This document shows, piece after piece, positions 33,196 to 41,189 of a stretch of 56,274 nucleotides of DNA. Under the pieces are notes generated by a model, which was given only the letters and a program-made list of their open reading frames with translations, did not search any database and was not told the origin of the DNA. The translations under genes and the position numbers were made by a program. The stretch covers positions 1 through 56,274 of the IMG/VR virus record IMGVR_UViG_3300029258_003568. One strand, 5' to 3'. The stretch comes from a virus. Position 1 is the first letter of the stretch, and each line of letters begins with the position of its first letter.

Positions 33196-33327
33196 ATGCC
33201 TCGTTATTGTCGTTGGTGCACCAAGGCTGTAGACAAATGGTGTGACGCTGACGGGTGCAGCCATGCCACCTTGCTAAGGGAGGGATGGGATGACAAAGAA
33301 GTGGAGACCGAGAGGTACGAGAGGTGA
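33196..33327 (+). CDS. Small Cys-rich (zinc-finger) protein
   Basis: A 43-residue frame with ATG 33196 after AAAGGAAA. MPRYCRWCTKAVDKWCDADGC carries Cys-x2-Cys and Cys-x4-Cys pairs. It overlaps the next gene by 38 bases. Short and only supported by the Cys pattern and spacing. Confidence 0.5.
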   Translation: MPRYCRWCTKAVDKWCDADGCSHATLLREGWDDKEVETERYER

Positions 33328-33538
33328 TCCTTGTACCTATTGCACAAAGCGGCACGGCGATCCGTGCAATCAGGGAGACTGTCACCTTGCGCAGGTCGCG
33401 CATGATGCAGATGCGCCGCCGGTGGCGACGTTGTGCAGCAGGTGTACTGAGTGTGGTCGCCCGATATACTCACCCAGTAGCGCGAAACCCGGACTGTGCA
33501 TCAATTGCAGGAACGGGGGATACGATTATTACGGGTAG
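33290..33538 (+). CDS. Zinc-finger protein
   Basis: An 82-residue protein, ATG 33290 after GGGAGGG. It contains four Cys pairs (DPCTYCTKR, CNQGDC, CSRCTECGRP, CINCRNG), so it probably binds two zinc ions. Likely nucleic-acid-binding. Lies just before the membrane protein of the segregation cassette. Confidence 0.7.
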   Translation: MTKKWRPRGTRGDPCTYCTKRHGDPCNQGDCHLAQVAHDADAPPVATLCSRCTECGRPIYSPSSAKPGLCINCRNGGYDYYG

Positions 33539-33556
33539 AGGTAGCGAGGTTTTACG

Positions 33557-34180
33557 ATGAGAGGATTCGTGTTCGTCTCCGGGCTTCTGGTAGTTGGAAT
33601 AGCTGCTTTCGTCCTGGTAAATGTCGCCAGCAGCAGCGGTCCATCGCCGAGTTACCAGGCGGCGATGGAGGCACAGCGGCTGGAGACGGCGGCCAGGATG
33701 TGCCATCTCAAGGTCGTATTTTGGTACGTTCTGGCGGGGATCACCCTGCTCGGCCTGGCCGGATTGGCGGTGGCAGCCGTGCGGGCGACCTGGTCCAGGT
33801 CCGGCTGGATTCGACCCGACGACCGGGGACTCTACCCGGTGGTGCGTGGCCAGGTGGGCAGGCAAACTTATTACCACGACCCGAATCGCCAGCTGGCCGG
33901 GGCGGTCGCTTACACGGCTGGCCGTGATGGCCTGAAGATCCAGCAGATGCTGCCGGCGGGCGCAGAGCACGAACAACTCCGGGTGACCACGCAGGCCCAG
34001 GCGGCGCAGGTCGTCGCGGCGGCCGGGCGCAGCCAGGAGATGAGGCCCAACGCGCGGCGCCTGGTCGAGCGGATGACCGAGCCGCAGCCCGGCCCACCTC
34101 GGTTGCCGGAAGTAGTGACGGAATTGGATGGATCGGAGCGCCACCTGTTGGAGGCGATCCGGCAGGATTGGGATGATTGA
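33557..34180 (+). CDS. Membrane protein of the FtsK/tubulin/ParB cassette
   Basis: A 207-residue protein with two membrane segments (FVFVSGLLVVGIAAFVLV; VFWYVLAGITLLGLAGLAVAAV) joined by a periplasmic loop, then a ~110-residue cytosolic part with acidic tail. Its stop overlaps the ATG of the FtsK-like gene. It may anchor the translocase to the membrane, as FtsK's own N-terminal domain would. No family recognised. Confidence 0.6.
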   Translation: MRGFVFVSGLLVVGIAAFVLVNVASSSGPSPSYQAAMEAQRLETAARMCHLKVVFWYVLAGITLLGLAGLAVAAVRATWSRSGWIRPDDRGLYPVVRGQVGRQTYYHDPNRQLAGAVAYTAGRDGLKIQQMLPAGAEHEQLRVTTQAQAAQVVAAAGRSQEMRPNARRLVERMTEPQPGPPRLPEVVTELDGSERHLLEAIRQDWDD

Positions 34181-35577
34181 TGCGATTAGGTTCGAGTCAA
34201 AGACGGAATTTAGACAGTATCTTTCGCGGTGTGCGGCATACACTACTCAACCGGGGATTGTATCGCAAATTGGGCAGCGGCGGTGGCGTCCAGGAAGTAG
34301 CCTGGAAGCGGGCCATCGTGCTGGACGATCTCGGGGTCGTCGCGTTTGAAGTAGACACTTTGCGATTGCCGGTCAAGATCGAGCAGCTGCTCGACCCGGA
34401 CGTCACCCATCAGATGCAGGCCGCCCTGGGCGGCCGGCAGGTCAGGGTGACCAACTCGCGCGGGCTGGTCTTTAGCGTTCAGCTTCAACCGGACCCGGGT
34501 CGGCAACTGTCCCGCCTCCCCCGCCGCGTGCGCCTCGACCTCGACGCGCGGCCGGACGGGGTGTACCTCGTGCCGGTGGGCCAGGGTCGGGAGGGCCCGG
34601 TGTGGCGCAGCCTCCTGGAGACGGGCCACATCCTCGTGGGCGGCGAGAGCGGCAGTGGCAAGAGCACCTGGCTCAATGCGATGCTGGCCGCGCTGCTGGC
34701 CGGCCATTCGCCGGAAGAGTTGCAGGTGGCCATTGTTGACCCGAAGCAGGTTGAGTTCCAGGCTTATCGTGGCCTGCCTCACCTGTTCGAGGACCTGGCC
34801 ACCGAAGTGGACCAGGCCGAGGCGTTGCTGGCTCGAGTGCTGTTCGAGATGGATCGGCGGGCGGTTTTGTTCTCTGGAGTTGGGGCGAAGAACCTGGGCT
34901 TGTACAACGACAGAGTTGACGAGCCGTTGTCTCTGGTTCTGCTGGTCATCGACGAGGTGACTGACATTGCCCTGCAGGCCGGACTCAAGAGTGACTTTTA
35001 TCGGGACCTCATCCGCCTGGCCAGCAAGGGCCGCGCCTTTGGCCTCGTCCTCGTCCTCGCCACCCAGAACCCCAAGGCCGAGGTGCTCAACACGCTGATC
35101 CGGGGGAACTTGAGCACGCGGATCGCTTTTCGGGTGACGACCGTCGAGCACTCGCGGGTCATCCTCGGCGAGGGCGGCGCGCAGACGCTGCCGCGTACGA
35201 TCCGAGGGCGGATGGTGACCCGGCTCGGAGGTGATGAGCTGGAAGAGCTCCAGGGCTTTTACATCTCCGACACTGAGATCGCGGCGCTGGCCGGCCGGCT
35301 GCGCGATGACGGGAAGGATGCACAGGCAATGGTGATCTCGGACCTGGAACGAGAGATGGCGCTGTTCGCGGTGGAAGAGTTGGCCGGAGAGTTCCACACT
35401 GACACGATCTGGCAAGAATTCACCGACCGCGTTTCGAGGCGGGAGGTGCAGCGCCTGGCCAGGCGGTGGGAGCACCTGGGATGGCTGACGCTGCAGCGTA
35501 ATCCGGCGGAGGCGCGTTGGGTGACAGATAAGCTACTTGATTTGGTCACCGGAGAGGAGGCCAATGATGAGGGATAG
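34180..35577 (+). CDS. FtsK/SpoIIIE-like DNA translocase
   Basis: A 465-residue protein. The core has Walker A (GGESGSGKSTWLN), VDPKQVEF (FtsK 'DPK..E'), Walker B (VLLVIDEVTDI), ATQNPKAEVL and NLSTRIAFRVTTVEHSRVIL, as in the FtsK motor. It lacks the N-terminal membrane domain and the long linker; a separate membrane protein precedes it. The last ~60 residues look like a winged helix (the gamma domain position). Its stop overlaps the next small gene's start. It likely pumps or orients phage DNA, or acts in a plasmid-like partition process. Confidence 0.87.
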   Translation: MRLGSSQRRNLDSIFRGVRHTLLNRGLYRKLGSGGGVQEVAWKRAIVLDDLGVVAFEVDTLRLPVKIEQLLDPDVTHQMQAALGGRQVRVTNSRGLVFSVQLQPDPGRQLSRLPRRVRLDLDARPDGVYLVPVGQGREGPVWRSLLETGHILVGGESGSGKSTWLNAMLAALLAGHSPEELQVAIVDPKQVEFQAYRGLPHLFEDLATEVDQAEALLARVLFEMDRRAVLFSGVGAKNLGLYNDRVDEPLSLVLLVIDEVTDIALQAGLKSDFYRDLIRLASKGRAFGLVLVLATQNPKAEVLNTLIRGNLSTRIAFRVTTVEHSRVILGEGGAQTLPRTIRGRMVTRLGGDELEELQGFYISDTEIAALAGRLRDDGKDAQAMVISDLEREMALFAVEELAGEFHTDTIWQEFTDRVSRREVQRLARRWEHLGWLTLQRNPAEARWVTDKLLDLVTGEEANDEG

Positions 35578-35752
35578 AGTGGTGCCAAAGATCGCATCCT
35601 ACGCCCGACGAATCCGACGTGACCCGGCGGGGAATGTGTACCGCCGAAGGGCTTTTCTTTTTCCTGCCGGCCGGAAAATCGTTCAACGTTTGAGTCAGGC
35701 TGGATTGAGGCCCGAGCGGGGATCGACCGGGAGTAACGACTATGCTTTGTGA
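35564..35752 (+). CDS. Small basic protein
   Basis: A 62-residue protein starting inside the FtsK-like gene, after GGAGAGGAGG. It is Arg-rich (MMRDRVVPKIASYARRIRRDP, GRKIVQRLSQAGLRPERGS). It overlaps the winged-helix gene that follows. The role is unknown; a DNA-binding cofactor is likely. Confidence 0.6.
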   Translation: MMRDRVVPKIASYARRIRRDPAGNVYRRRAFLFPAGRKIVQRLSQAGLRPERGSTGSNDYAL

Positions 35753-36284
35753 TGGGTGTCTGCTTTTGATAGGAAATGGTTTGTCAGAGGAAGTGAGACG
35801 AGTTCTCTATCGTCTGAATACCCTGAAAGAGACGACCATCCGTGACCTGGCCAGGGACATGGATCAGAGCGTCTACGAGACGCGAAAGGCCTTGGTCTAT
35901 CTCAAGGGAGCAACTCTGAGCTGGGGGGATTGGTCGGCCTACAGTGTCTCTCCGGCAGGTGAGAAATTTATTGAACTACAGGTTCAGGCTGAAAAGCCCG
36001 AGGTGATCGCCGATATGCTATGCGACACTTGTCTGTTGGAGATCGGTGAGGCGCTCTCGGAACGAGAGGCCGATATCTTGGGGTGTTTTTCAAGTCGGCC
36101 GATAACGCGCCATCAGCTTGTGGTGGACACGGGACTCAGCCTGCACAAGGTGCGGGAAGGTCTTATGCTTCTGCAAGGTGCGCGCTTGGTAGGAGTGCGC
36201 TCTTCCCGCGTGTTTCACCTTTCTCCAGAGGGACAACGATTGGATTATTTGTTGCGTAAGCAGCTGGTTTCATCGGGAGGATAA
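35742..36284 (+). CDS. Tandem winged-helix protein, TubR-like candidate
   Basis: A 180-residue protein that is an internal duplication. Residues ~1-80 and ~92-170 each begin MLCDxCLLxIG and continue with a winged-helix core (RDLARDMDQSVYETRKALVYLKG; HQLVVDTGLSLHKVREGLMLLQGA) and a short wing ending in a helix (SPAGEKFIELQ / SPEGQRLDYLL). It lies two bases before the tubulin/FtsZ-like gene. In type III partition systems, TubR is a winged-helix protein that links TubZ to the centromere. The gene order suggests that role here, but TubR normally is a dimer of single domains. Confidence 0.7.
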   Translation: MLCDGCLLLIGNGLSEEVRRVLYRLNTLKETTIRDLARDMDQSVYETRKALVYLKGATLSWGDWSAYSVSPAGEKFIELQVQAEKPEVIADMLCDTCLLEIGEALSEREADILGCFSSRPITRHQLVVDTGLSLHKVREGLMLLQGARLVGVRSSRVFHLSPEGQRLDYLLRKQLVSSGG

Positions 36285-36285
36285 T

Positions 36286-37533
36286 ATGAATAAAAATCGA
36301 AGTGTGGACTATTCATTCGTGGGGGCCGGCGAGGGCGGGGGCCGGATCGCGGCGACTTTTGGCCGGATGGGCTACGTCGCCGGTGCGATCAATACGTCCT
36401 CCAGCGACCTAGATGGCCTGAAACGGTTGCCGGCCAGTCACCGGCTGCACATCCACACCGGCCTGGGGGTCGGTGGGGCGGGGCGAGATCCATCGGTGGG
36501 CCGCGATGCGGTGCTGGCGCACGAGGTGGAGATCCGCGATTTCATGCGCGACCTCGTGAGCCAGGCAGACCACGTCATGCTATGCGTCGGTGGTGGCGGG
36601 GGCACCGGCACCGGGTCGATGGGCGACCTGGCCCGCATCCTGATCCGGGATCTTGGCCGACCGGTGGGAATCATTTACACGCTGCCCGGCGACGAGGGGA
36701 CGTCAGCTCTGGCTAATTCTGTCCGGGGGCTGCGCGGGCTCTACCAGCTCGCCGAGGCGGGGTCCGTTTCGCCTCTGGTGCTGGTGGACAACGCTCGTGT
36801 CGAGGAGCTCTTTCCCGAGGTGAGTGTAGGCCACCTTTGGGGCAAGATCAACCAGCACATTGCTGACGTGTGGGACTCATTCAACAGGTTGAGCACCCGC
36901 CGGGGCTGGCAGGTCGCCACTCTCGACAGCATGGACTATTATCTGAATGTGGTCCAGGCCGGCAAGTGCGCCTCGTTGGGCCGGGCTATCATCCAGGATC
37001 TCAAGAGTCCGTTGGCTCTAAAGCGAGGGGTGAGCGAGGCGATGGCCTCACTGGTGCGGGGCTACGACCTGGCCACGGCCTCGGCGATCGGCGTCATCGT
37101 CATCGGCTCGGAGGGTACGTTGAACCATCTGCCGAAAGATTATCTCGGAGATGGGTTCAGAGCCATCGAAAGCATCTTGAGCGGGGGACATATTGTGCGG
37201 GGGGTTTATGCCGACGAGCGATACCGTCACCTGCACGTGTACGTGTTCGCCAGCGGGCTAGACCTGCCGGCGAGGGTCCACGACCTGGCCGCTGAGGCTC
37301 AGGTGCAAATGAACGCGCTGCGTGAAAAGATGTCACAGCGGAGCGACCCGCTGGACATGGACTTTTTGGAGAACAACTGGCTGGGCTTGTCGCGTCAGCA
37401 GCAGGGCAACGGCAACGGCCTGGACACGGCGTTCTCGTGGATGGACGGGGGCGGTGGCTCGGGCCGGCGGTTGCCGGCGAGGAGTGGGCTGGCGGCGTTG
37501 GCGGAGCGGAAAAAGAGGAGAGGAGGGAGGTAA
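36286..37533 (+). CDS. Tubulin/FtsZ-family GTPase (TubZ-like)
   Basis: A 415-residue protein. The glycine-rich loop GAGEGGGRIA (13-22) and the tubulin signature GGGGGTGTGS (102-111) bind GTP. LDSMD (213-217) is at the T7 synergy loop, whose acidic residues drive hydrolysis when subunits stack. A C-terminal tail of basic residues (LAERKKRRGGR) recalls the TubZ tail that contacts TubR. The gene is preceded by GGGAGG with six bases. The protein should assemble into filaments that move or position phage DNA, or interfere with host FtsZ. Confidence 0.88.
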   Translation: MNKNRSVDYSFVGAGEGGGRIAATFGRMGYVAGAINTSSSDLDGLKRLPASHRLHIHTGLGVGGAGRDPSVGRDAVLAHEVEIRDFMRDLVSQADHVMLCVGGGGGTGTGSMGDLARILIRDLGRPVGIIYTLPGDEGTSALANSVRGLRGLYQLAEAGSVSPLVLVDNARVEELFPEVSVGHLWGKINQHIADVWDSFNRLSTRRGWQVATLDSMDYYLNVVQAGKCASLGRAIIQDLKSPLALKRGVSEAMASLVRGYDLATASAIGVIVIGSEGTLNHLPKDYLGDGFRAIESILSGGHIVRGVYADERYRHLHVYVFASGLDLPARVHDLAAEAQVQMNALREKMSQRSDPLDMDFLENNWLGLSRQQQGNGNGLDTAFSWMDGGGGSGRRLPARSGLAALAERKKRRGGR

Positions 37534-37534
37534 G

Positions 37535-37840
37535 ATGCAAAAGATCATTCATAAGGGCAGGACATTCGTGGCGTACGCCGTAAAGGAGCTCGTCCGCAGG
37601 ACGGGACGGGGACGGTCTGCGTGGGCGCGCTACCTGGTAGGCCGGTTGGCCGGTGGCACGCGGTTCGAGTTTCTGTTGGGCTTCCTCTCGGCGGCTGAGG
37701 TGCGGGCTTATGTTGGCCGGCTGCCGGCAGGCTGGTCGGCAGTCCGGGCGATGTGGAATCAGATGATCGAGCGGCTGGGCGTGGCGCAGGCGCTGGTTCT
37801 CGGCGATGGGCTGCGGGAGAACGTGCTGGCTTTGGTTTAG
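37535..37840 (+). CDS. Small unknown protein between tubulin-like and ParB-like genes
   Basis: A 101-residue protein. It has a basic N-terminus (MQKIIHKGRTFVAYAVKELVRRTGRGRSAW) and a helical C-terminus (FLLGFLSAAEVRAYVGRLPAGWSAV). Sits one base after the tubulin-like stop with GGAGGGAGG upstream. No family recognised; an adaptor between filament and DNA-binding protein is one possibility. Confidence 0.65.
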   Translation: MQKIIHKGRTFVAYAVKELVRRTGRGRSAWARYLVGRLAGGTRFEFLLGFLSAAEVRAYVGRLPAGWSAVRAMWNQMIERLGVAQALVLGDGLRENVLALV

Positions 37841-37852
37841 GGAGGAAAGGCA

Positions 37853-40084
37853 ATGGCTCGTCCAACTCACAAGGCTGTCGCCGACGAATTGAACGTGCCC
37901 ATCAGCTCGGTGGCTATCGTGAGGGAAGTGCTGGCCGGCACGTCCGCTGATGCCGTGCGAGCCCGGCGGGATCGCGGCATATCAGATGCCGCCCGTTGGC
38001 TGGCGGAACGTCGACGCTGTGCGGATGCGGCGGCCGCCATCTGCAATTCTGTAATCGCAGCGATACGGGAGATCGATGGAATCCCGATGGAGGAAATCAT
38101 GAGAACTGGAACACTTTTTATCAGGGTATCCTTGGACAGGATCGAAGACAATCCATTCCAAACGCGGATCGAGTATGGCGACGTCGGTGAGTTGGCCGAA
38201 TCGTTGCTCAAGATGCGGCCTGTCCGACCCGAAACCTCCGGCCTTCTCCAGGTACCGCCGGCGAGGATCGTCCTCAATGGCCACGTACTCAACCCCGCCG
38301 AATACGGCGGCGTCGCCCCCTGCCTCGGCGACGAACCCCACGCCCGCGTCCAACTCGCCGCCGGCCACCGGCGTTATCGGGCGTTTCAGTCTCTTCACGA
38401 AGGACGCGACGAGTATGCTACTTTTCCTGTCGACGTCCAGGTGTTGGACGACCGGGCGATGGCCGACATCGCCTGGGAGGAAAATGCCAAACGTAAGAAC
38501 TTGAACGCAATCGAGGAGGCGCAGGCGTTGCGCCGGGCTATGGAGCGTTTCGGCTGGAGCCAAGCCAAGGTGGGCCTGCGGTGGGGGTTGAGCCAATCGG
38601 CAGTGGCAAACAAGCTTAGATTGTTGGGGCTTCCCGAGGATGCACAGGCGGCTATTCGTAGCGGCCAGATCTCGGAGCGGCACGGTCGCGCTCTTCTCAA
38701 AGCTGCCGGCAAATCGGAGCGCATCTACGAGCGTGCAGCTGAGGATATCCTCCCGCCGATGGTTGTTCTTGAAATAGAGAAGAAGGCGGAGGCGCATTCG
38801 TTGGTGAGTAAACAGCATTTTTGGAAGGTGACTGCCGAGGGCGATCCTCGATGTCGGGTTTGTGGTGAGTCGGCAGCCGCCATGACTTCGGGGAAGGTGT
38901 ATTGGGATGGGAAGGAGGATTTTCTTTGCCTGGCGTGCTATCGGGCTGCGACCGGTTGGGTGCCTCCATCTGTGGCTCAGGCTGAACAGGTTATCAAACG
39001 GGCGATCCAGGCTGAAAGCCGGCGGCTGGATATGGCCGAGTGGCCGTTTGATGTGGTGGTCGGCCAGGGCGATTCCCAGATCAGATCGGCGAGGTGTGTT
39101 GACTGTCAGTTTCGGGAGGCACAAGATGATGTGGAGTGGTGTTTGGATGCGGCATGTTTCAAGAGAAAGAGAGTACATTGGTATGGTTATCTCAGGGCCC
39201 GGCTGCACGAACATCTCCTGAAAATTTTCGGAGATACTGCGCCGGTAGATGATGGATATGACGGGTATGACCTGCGCAGCACCGACGAGGTCGACGTTGC
39301 GCTGGTGAGGGATGGCATTTGTGCGCCGGGCAAGTGCAAGCGGCTCAGATTCCGGTATTACACGTATAAGACAGTGCATTGTCTCAAGCCGTGCGCCGAG
39401 TTGCCGTTTGGCTACAATTGCAACAACAGTTCGTCACACCGGGCTTGCCAGCAGCGGTATCTCAAGTCTTTGCAGAATAAGGATGAGGCGGTAGCCGAGG
39501 ACCAGGCCCGGCAGGAAGCTGCCGGGCGGCGGGAAAGGGTGGGGCAATATCTGGCTCGGGCGCAACAAAGCTTGGCCCGGGCATTGCTGGATAAACATGA
39601 TGGAGCATGGCGGGGGTTAATTCGGCTGTTTGATAGTCCAGTGCCGGGGAAGGATCAATCGGCAAGCGATTCGGCAATGCAGATTGCCAGACGGATGCTT
39701 GATGCACAGGCCAAGTATATCGAGTGGACTATCTGGAACGATGAGGATTCCGTTGAACAGGCCATTGGTCGGGTGAGGGATCATATGGCAAAGCTGGGGG
39801 TGGCCATGTTGCCCAGCCTCGATGATTTGATTCGCAAACTCGAGCGGATCGAACGCTTTGTCCTCTACGATGCTTTTCATCCGCGATCCGATCTGACCCT
39901 GGAGCAGGTCGACGGCAACATGGATAATGTGGACAAGATAGGCGTCCAGCTGGAGGAGATGTACCAGGCACAGCAGATCTCGGCTGATGATTACGATCTT
40001 TTTGCCAAGCGTCTGGCGGCACTCGAGCAGGCCCTGAATATTTCCCGGGAAATGGCTCGTATAGACTCGGCGGATTCTGAATAG
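37853..40084 (+). CDS. ParB/Noc-family DNA-binding protein with zinc-ribbon extension
   Basis: A 743-residue protein. The ParB N-terminal (CTPase) domain spans ~84-225 with AGHRRYRAF (box II, 170-178) and ENAKRKNLNAIEEAQAL (box III, 210-226). The HTH (233-262, FGWSQAKVGLRWGLSQSAVANKLRLLGLP) aligns without gaps to Caulobacter ParB, giving Gln248, Lys254, Gly259 and Arg276 at the four positions reported to switch ParB to Noc specificity (Gln, Lys, Lys, Arg). A Cys-x2-Cys/Cys-x2-Cys ribbon (334-362) and more Cys pairs follow, then a long helical C-terminus. An internal ATG at 38099 has a good GGAGG site, so a 661-residue form may also be made. Confidence 0.85.
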   Translation: MARPTHKAVADELNVPISSVAIVREVLAGTSADAVRARRDRGISDAARWLAERRRCADAAAAICNSVIAAIREIDGIPMEEIMRTGTLFIRVSLDRIEDNPFQTRIEYGDVGELAESLLKMRPVRPETSGLLQVPPARIVLNGHVLNPAEYGGVAPCLGDEPHARVQLAAGHRRYRAFQSLHEGRDEYATFPVDVQVLDDRAMADIAWEENAKRKNLNAIEEAQALRRAMERFGWSQAKVGLRWGLSQSAVANKLRLLGLPEDAQAAIRSGQISERHGRALLKAAGKSERIYERAAEDILPPMVVLEIEKKAEAHSLVSKQHFWKVTAEGDPRCRVCGESAAAMTSGKVYWDGKEDFLCLACYRAATGWVPPSVAQAEQVIKRAIQAESRRLDMAEWPFDVVVGQGDSQIRSARCVDCQFREAQDDVEWCLDAACFKRKRVHWYGYLRARLHEHLLKIFGDTAPVDDGYDGYDLRSTDEVDVALVRDGICAPGKCKRLRFRYYTYKTVHCLKPCAELPFGYNCNNSSSHRACQQRYLKSLQNKDEAVAEDQARQEAAGRRERVGQYLARAQQSLARALLDKHDGAWRGLIRLFDSPVPGKDQSASDSAMQIARRMLDAQAKYIEWTIWNDEDSVEQAIGRVRDHMAKLGVAMLPSLDDLIRKLERIERFVLYDAFHPRSDLTLEQVDGNMDNVDKIGVQLEEMYQAQQISADDYDLFAKRLAALEQALNISREMARIDSADSE
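38086..38101 (+). promoter_or_regulatory. Internal start of the ParB/Noc-like protein
   Basis: GGAGG (38088-38092) is followed after six bases by an in-frame ATG (38099). It would drop the first 82 residues and begin MRTGTLFIRVSLDRIEDNPFQTR, which is where ParB N-terminal domains usually start. Two protein forms are therefore possible. Confidence 0.5.
40040..40053. promoter_or_regulatory. Noc-binding-site palindrome, copy 4
   Basis: ATTTCCCGGGAAAT lies within the last codons of the ParB/Noc-like gene, encoding part of NISREM. Partition genes often carry their own binding site next to them, so this could be the primary centromere or a self-regulation site. Confidence 0.85.
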
Positions 40085-40094
40085 AGACACAACT

Positions 40095-41189
40095 ATGAAA
40101 CAGCAGCTTTCTCTTCTCGAGAATATGAGACTCGATTTAGAGGGTGCAATGGAACTGAGTCTCGACAGCCTGCAGGAATATGGCCGGCGATACCGTCACT
40201 GGGCTGTGGCTTACAGCGGCGGAAAGGACAGCTCAAGTACCGTAACCTTTGTGGCCTGGGCCATTCGATCTGGTCTGGTGCCGCGCCCGGAAACACTGAC
40301 TGTGCTCTATGTTGATACGCGAATGGAGTTGCCACCACTGCAACAGACGGCGATGTGTTTGATGAGAACACTGGAAAGCCAGAAATTCAATACTCAGGTG
40401 GTCGTGCCAGAGATGGATAGCCGGTTCATGGTCTACATGCTTGGGTACGGCGTGCCGCCTCCATCGAACACATTCCGTTGGTGTACGTCCAAGATCAAGG
40501 TCGAGCCGATGTATGCAGTATTGGATGGATTGAGGCGAGAGCATGACGAAAAGTTTTTGATGATTACCGGTGTTCGCCTCGGCGAGAGTGAGGCACGGGA
40601 CCAGCGCATTGCCATCAGCTGTTCGAAGAAGAGCGGTGAGTGTGGCCAGGGTTGGTTTCAGATCTCACCACCCGATAGCGTGGCTGATGTACTTGCTCCG
40701 TTGCTGCATTGGCGTTTGTGTCATGTATACAATTGGCTCTACGATGACGGCTCTATCGGTCATGGATACGATGTGCGAGACATCGGCGTCGTCTATGGAC
40801 TTGGGGAAGTGCGTACCGGTTGTGTTGGATGTCCACTGGCCTCGCGAGACGTGGCGCTCGAGCGGTTGTTGTGGCAGGATGAAGAAAATGGTTGCACGTG
40901 GCAGCATCTCCGGTCGCTGCTTGAACTCAAACCGTTGTATCGTGAGTTAAAGAAGCCACGTTGGCGCAAACGGAAAGCGAAACCGGAGAAACGCCAGGAT
41001 GGCCAGTGGTCAAAGAATGTTCAGCGGATGGGTCCGCTTACGATGGAGGGCCGCGCTTATGGCCTGGAGCAGGTGTTGAACATCCAAGAAAGATCGCGAG
41101 TTGATCTCATCAATGCAGAGGAAGAGACGCGAATTCGTGAGATGTGGTCATTGGATATGTGGCCACACCAATACCGGCTATCCGGCTGA
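40095..41189 (+). CDS. PP-loop sulfur-transfer/ATP-binding protein (PAPS reductase/DndC-like)
   Basis: A 364-residue protein. The PP-loop SGGKDSS (41-47) binds ATP. FxxxITGVRLGESEARDQR, then a Cys-rich part (SGECGQGWF; GCVGCPL) resembles DndC and other PAPS-reductase-like phage proteins, where cysteines hold an iron-sulfur cluster. It follows the ParB-like gene, an association also seen in IbrA/IbrB-type pairs. DNA phosphorothioation or another nucleotide sulfur transfer is possible. It lacks the usual DndD/DndE partners here. Confidence 0.75.
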   Translation: MKQQLSLLENMRLDLEGAMELSLDSLQEYGRRYRHWAVAYSGGKDSSSTVTFVAWAIRSGLVPRPETLTVLYVDTRMELPPLQQTAMCLMRTLESQKFNTQVVVPEMDSRFMVYMLGYGVPPPSNTFRWCTSKIKVEPMYAVLDGLRREHDEKFLMITGVRLGESEARDQRIAISCSKKSGECGQGWFQISPPDSVADVLAPLLHWRLCHVYNWLYDDGSIGHGYDVRDIGVVYGLGEVRTGCVGCPLASRDVALERLLWQDEENGCTWQHLRSLLELKPLYRELKKPRWRKRKAKPEKRQDGQWSKNVQRMGPLTMEGRAYGLEQVLNIQERSRVDLINAEEETRIREMWSLDMWPHQYRLSG

